Shown one piece after another: positions 6,621-6,744 of a DNA stretch of 6,744 nucleotides. The notes under the pieces were generated by a model. It did not search any database, was not told where the DNA came from, and saw only the letters and a list, made by a program, of their open reading frames with translations. Every line of letters starts with the position of its first letter. Position 1 is the stretch's first letter. Source of the stretch: Acidimicrobiaceae bacterium (GTDB taxonomy: Bacteria > Actinomycetota > Acidimicrobiia > Acidimicrobiales > Aldehydirespiratoraceae); contig VXNG01000154.1 in assembly GCA_009840695.1 (NCBI GenBank), positions 1 through 6,744 of the forward strand, given 5' to 3'. The position numbers and the translations under genes were made by a program.

Positions 6621-6744
6621 TGTTGCCGCCGAAGATCTCACTGACCGACGTGTCCTCGAACACCGCCGAGATGGCCCGGGCCACGATGGGCGCCACCGAC
6701 ACCACCTGCAGTTTCGAGAACTGCTTCCGGGGTGTCAGCGGCAG
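6610..6744 (-). CDS. prs: Ribose-phosphate pyrophosphokinase, C-terminal part
   Basis: This is the last 44 codons of PRPP synthetase, which makes 5-phosphoribosyl 1-diphosphate from ribose 5-phosphate and ATP for purine, pyrimidine, His and Trp synthesis. The visible stretch reads LPLTPRKQFSKLQVVSVAP, then IVARAISAVFEDTSVSEIF, then GGNNLV-stop. This matches the conserved family C-terminus (TPEKQ..KL.VLSVAPL.A.AI..VF...SVS.LF). The rest lies beyond the right edge, so catalytic residues cannot be checked. In Actinomycetota prs usually follows glmU, which would be expected next to the right. It is the first visible gene of the run that continues into rplY. Confidence 0.95.
   Translation of the reverse strand: MPLTPRKQFSKLQVVSVAPIVARAISAVFEDTSVSEIFGGNNLV

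Noticed and set aside
1..6744. Possible defence, mobile or other novel system
   Set aside because: All recognisable genes are conserved housekeeping genes in a familiar actinobacterial order. No transposase, integrase, repeat array, toxin-antitoxin pair or composition break is visible. MazG here sits with mfd, not beside a MazEF module.

Overview
The window is about 6.7 kb of high-GC DNA. Every convincing gene lies on the minus strand, in one tight run. Read in the direction of transcription (right to left) the order is: the 3' end of prs (PRPP synthetase), rplY/ctc (ribosomal protein bL25), pth (peptidyl-tRNA hydrolase), mfd (transcription-repair coupling factor), a SurA-like parvulin lipoprotein, and mazG (nucleotide pyrophosphohydrolase). 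The gaps are 30 nt (prs-rplY), 24 nt (rplY-pth), 35 nt (pth-mfd), a 4-nt GTGA overlap (mfd-lipoprotein), and about 15 nt (lipoprotein-mazG with the start chosen here). This looks like one operon or a nested set of overlapping transcripts.

The organism is most likely an actinomycetote. The high GC, the gene order (in Mycobacterium tuberculosis prs, rplY and pth lie close together, with mfd-mazG-lpqU-eno nearby) and the acidic-tailed CTC-type bL25 all point there. The bL25 and lipoprotein sequences resemble what I recall from Acidimicrobiia. That class-level placement is inference from sequence style, not a search result.

Functionally the cluster is housekeeping: nucleotide precursor supply (prs), translation (rplY, pth), clearing of stalled RNA polymerase and repair (mfd), extracytoplasmic protein folding (the lipoprotein), and nucleotide-pool sanitation (mazG). 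No mobile element, CRISPR array, tRNA, rRNA or defence system is visible. No gene-free stretch exceeds 80 nt.

The most unusual local feature is at the pth-mfd junction. The last codons and stop of pth are repeated 36 nt downstream (18 of 20 bases identical, in the same frame), and the second copy's stop overlaps the mfd ATG as TGATG. Smaller points are a likely start correction for mazG, a degenerate second MazG domain, a cysteine pair in the parvulin lipoprotein, and a GC-rich hairpin just after mazG. I do not see a previously undescribed system here.
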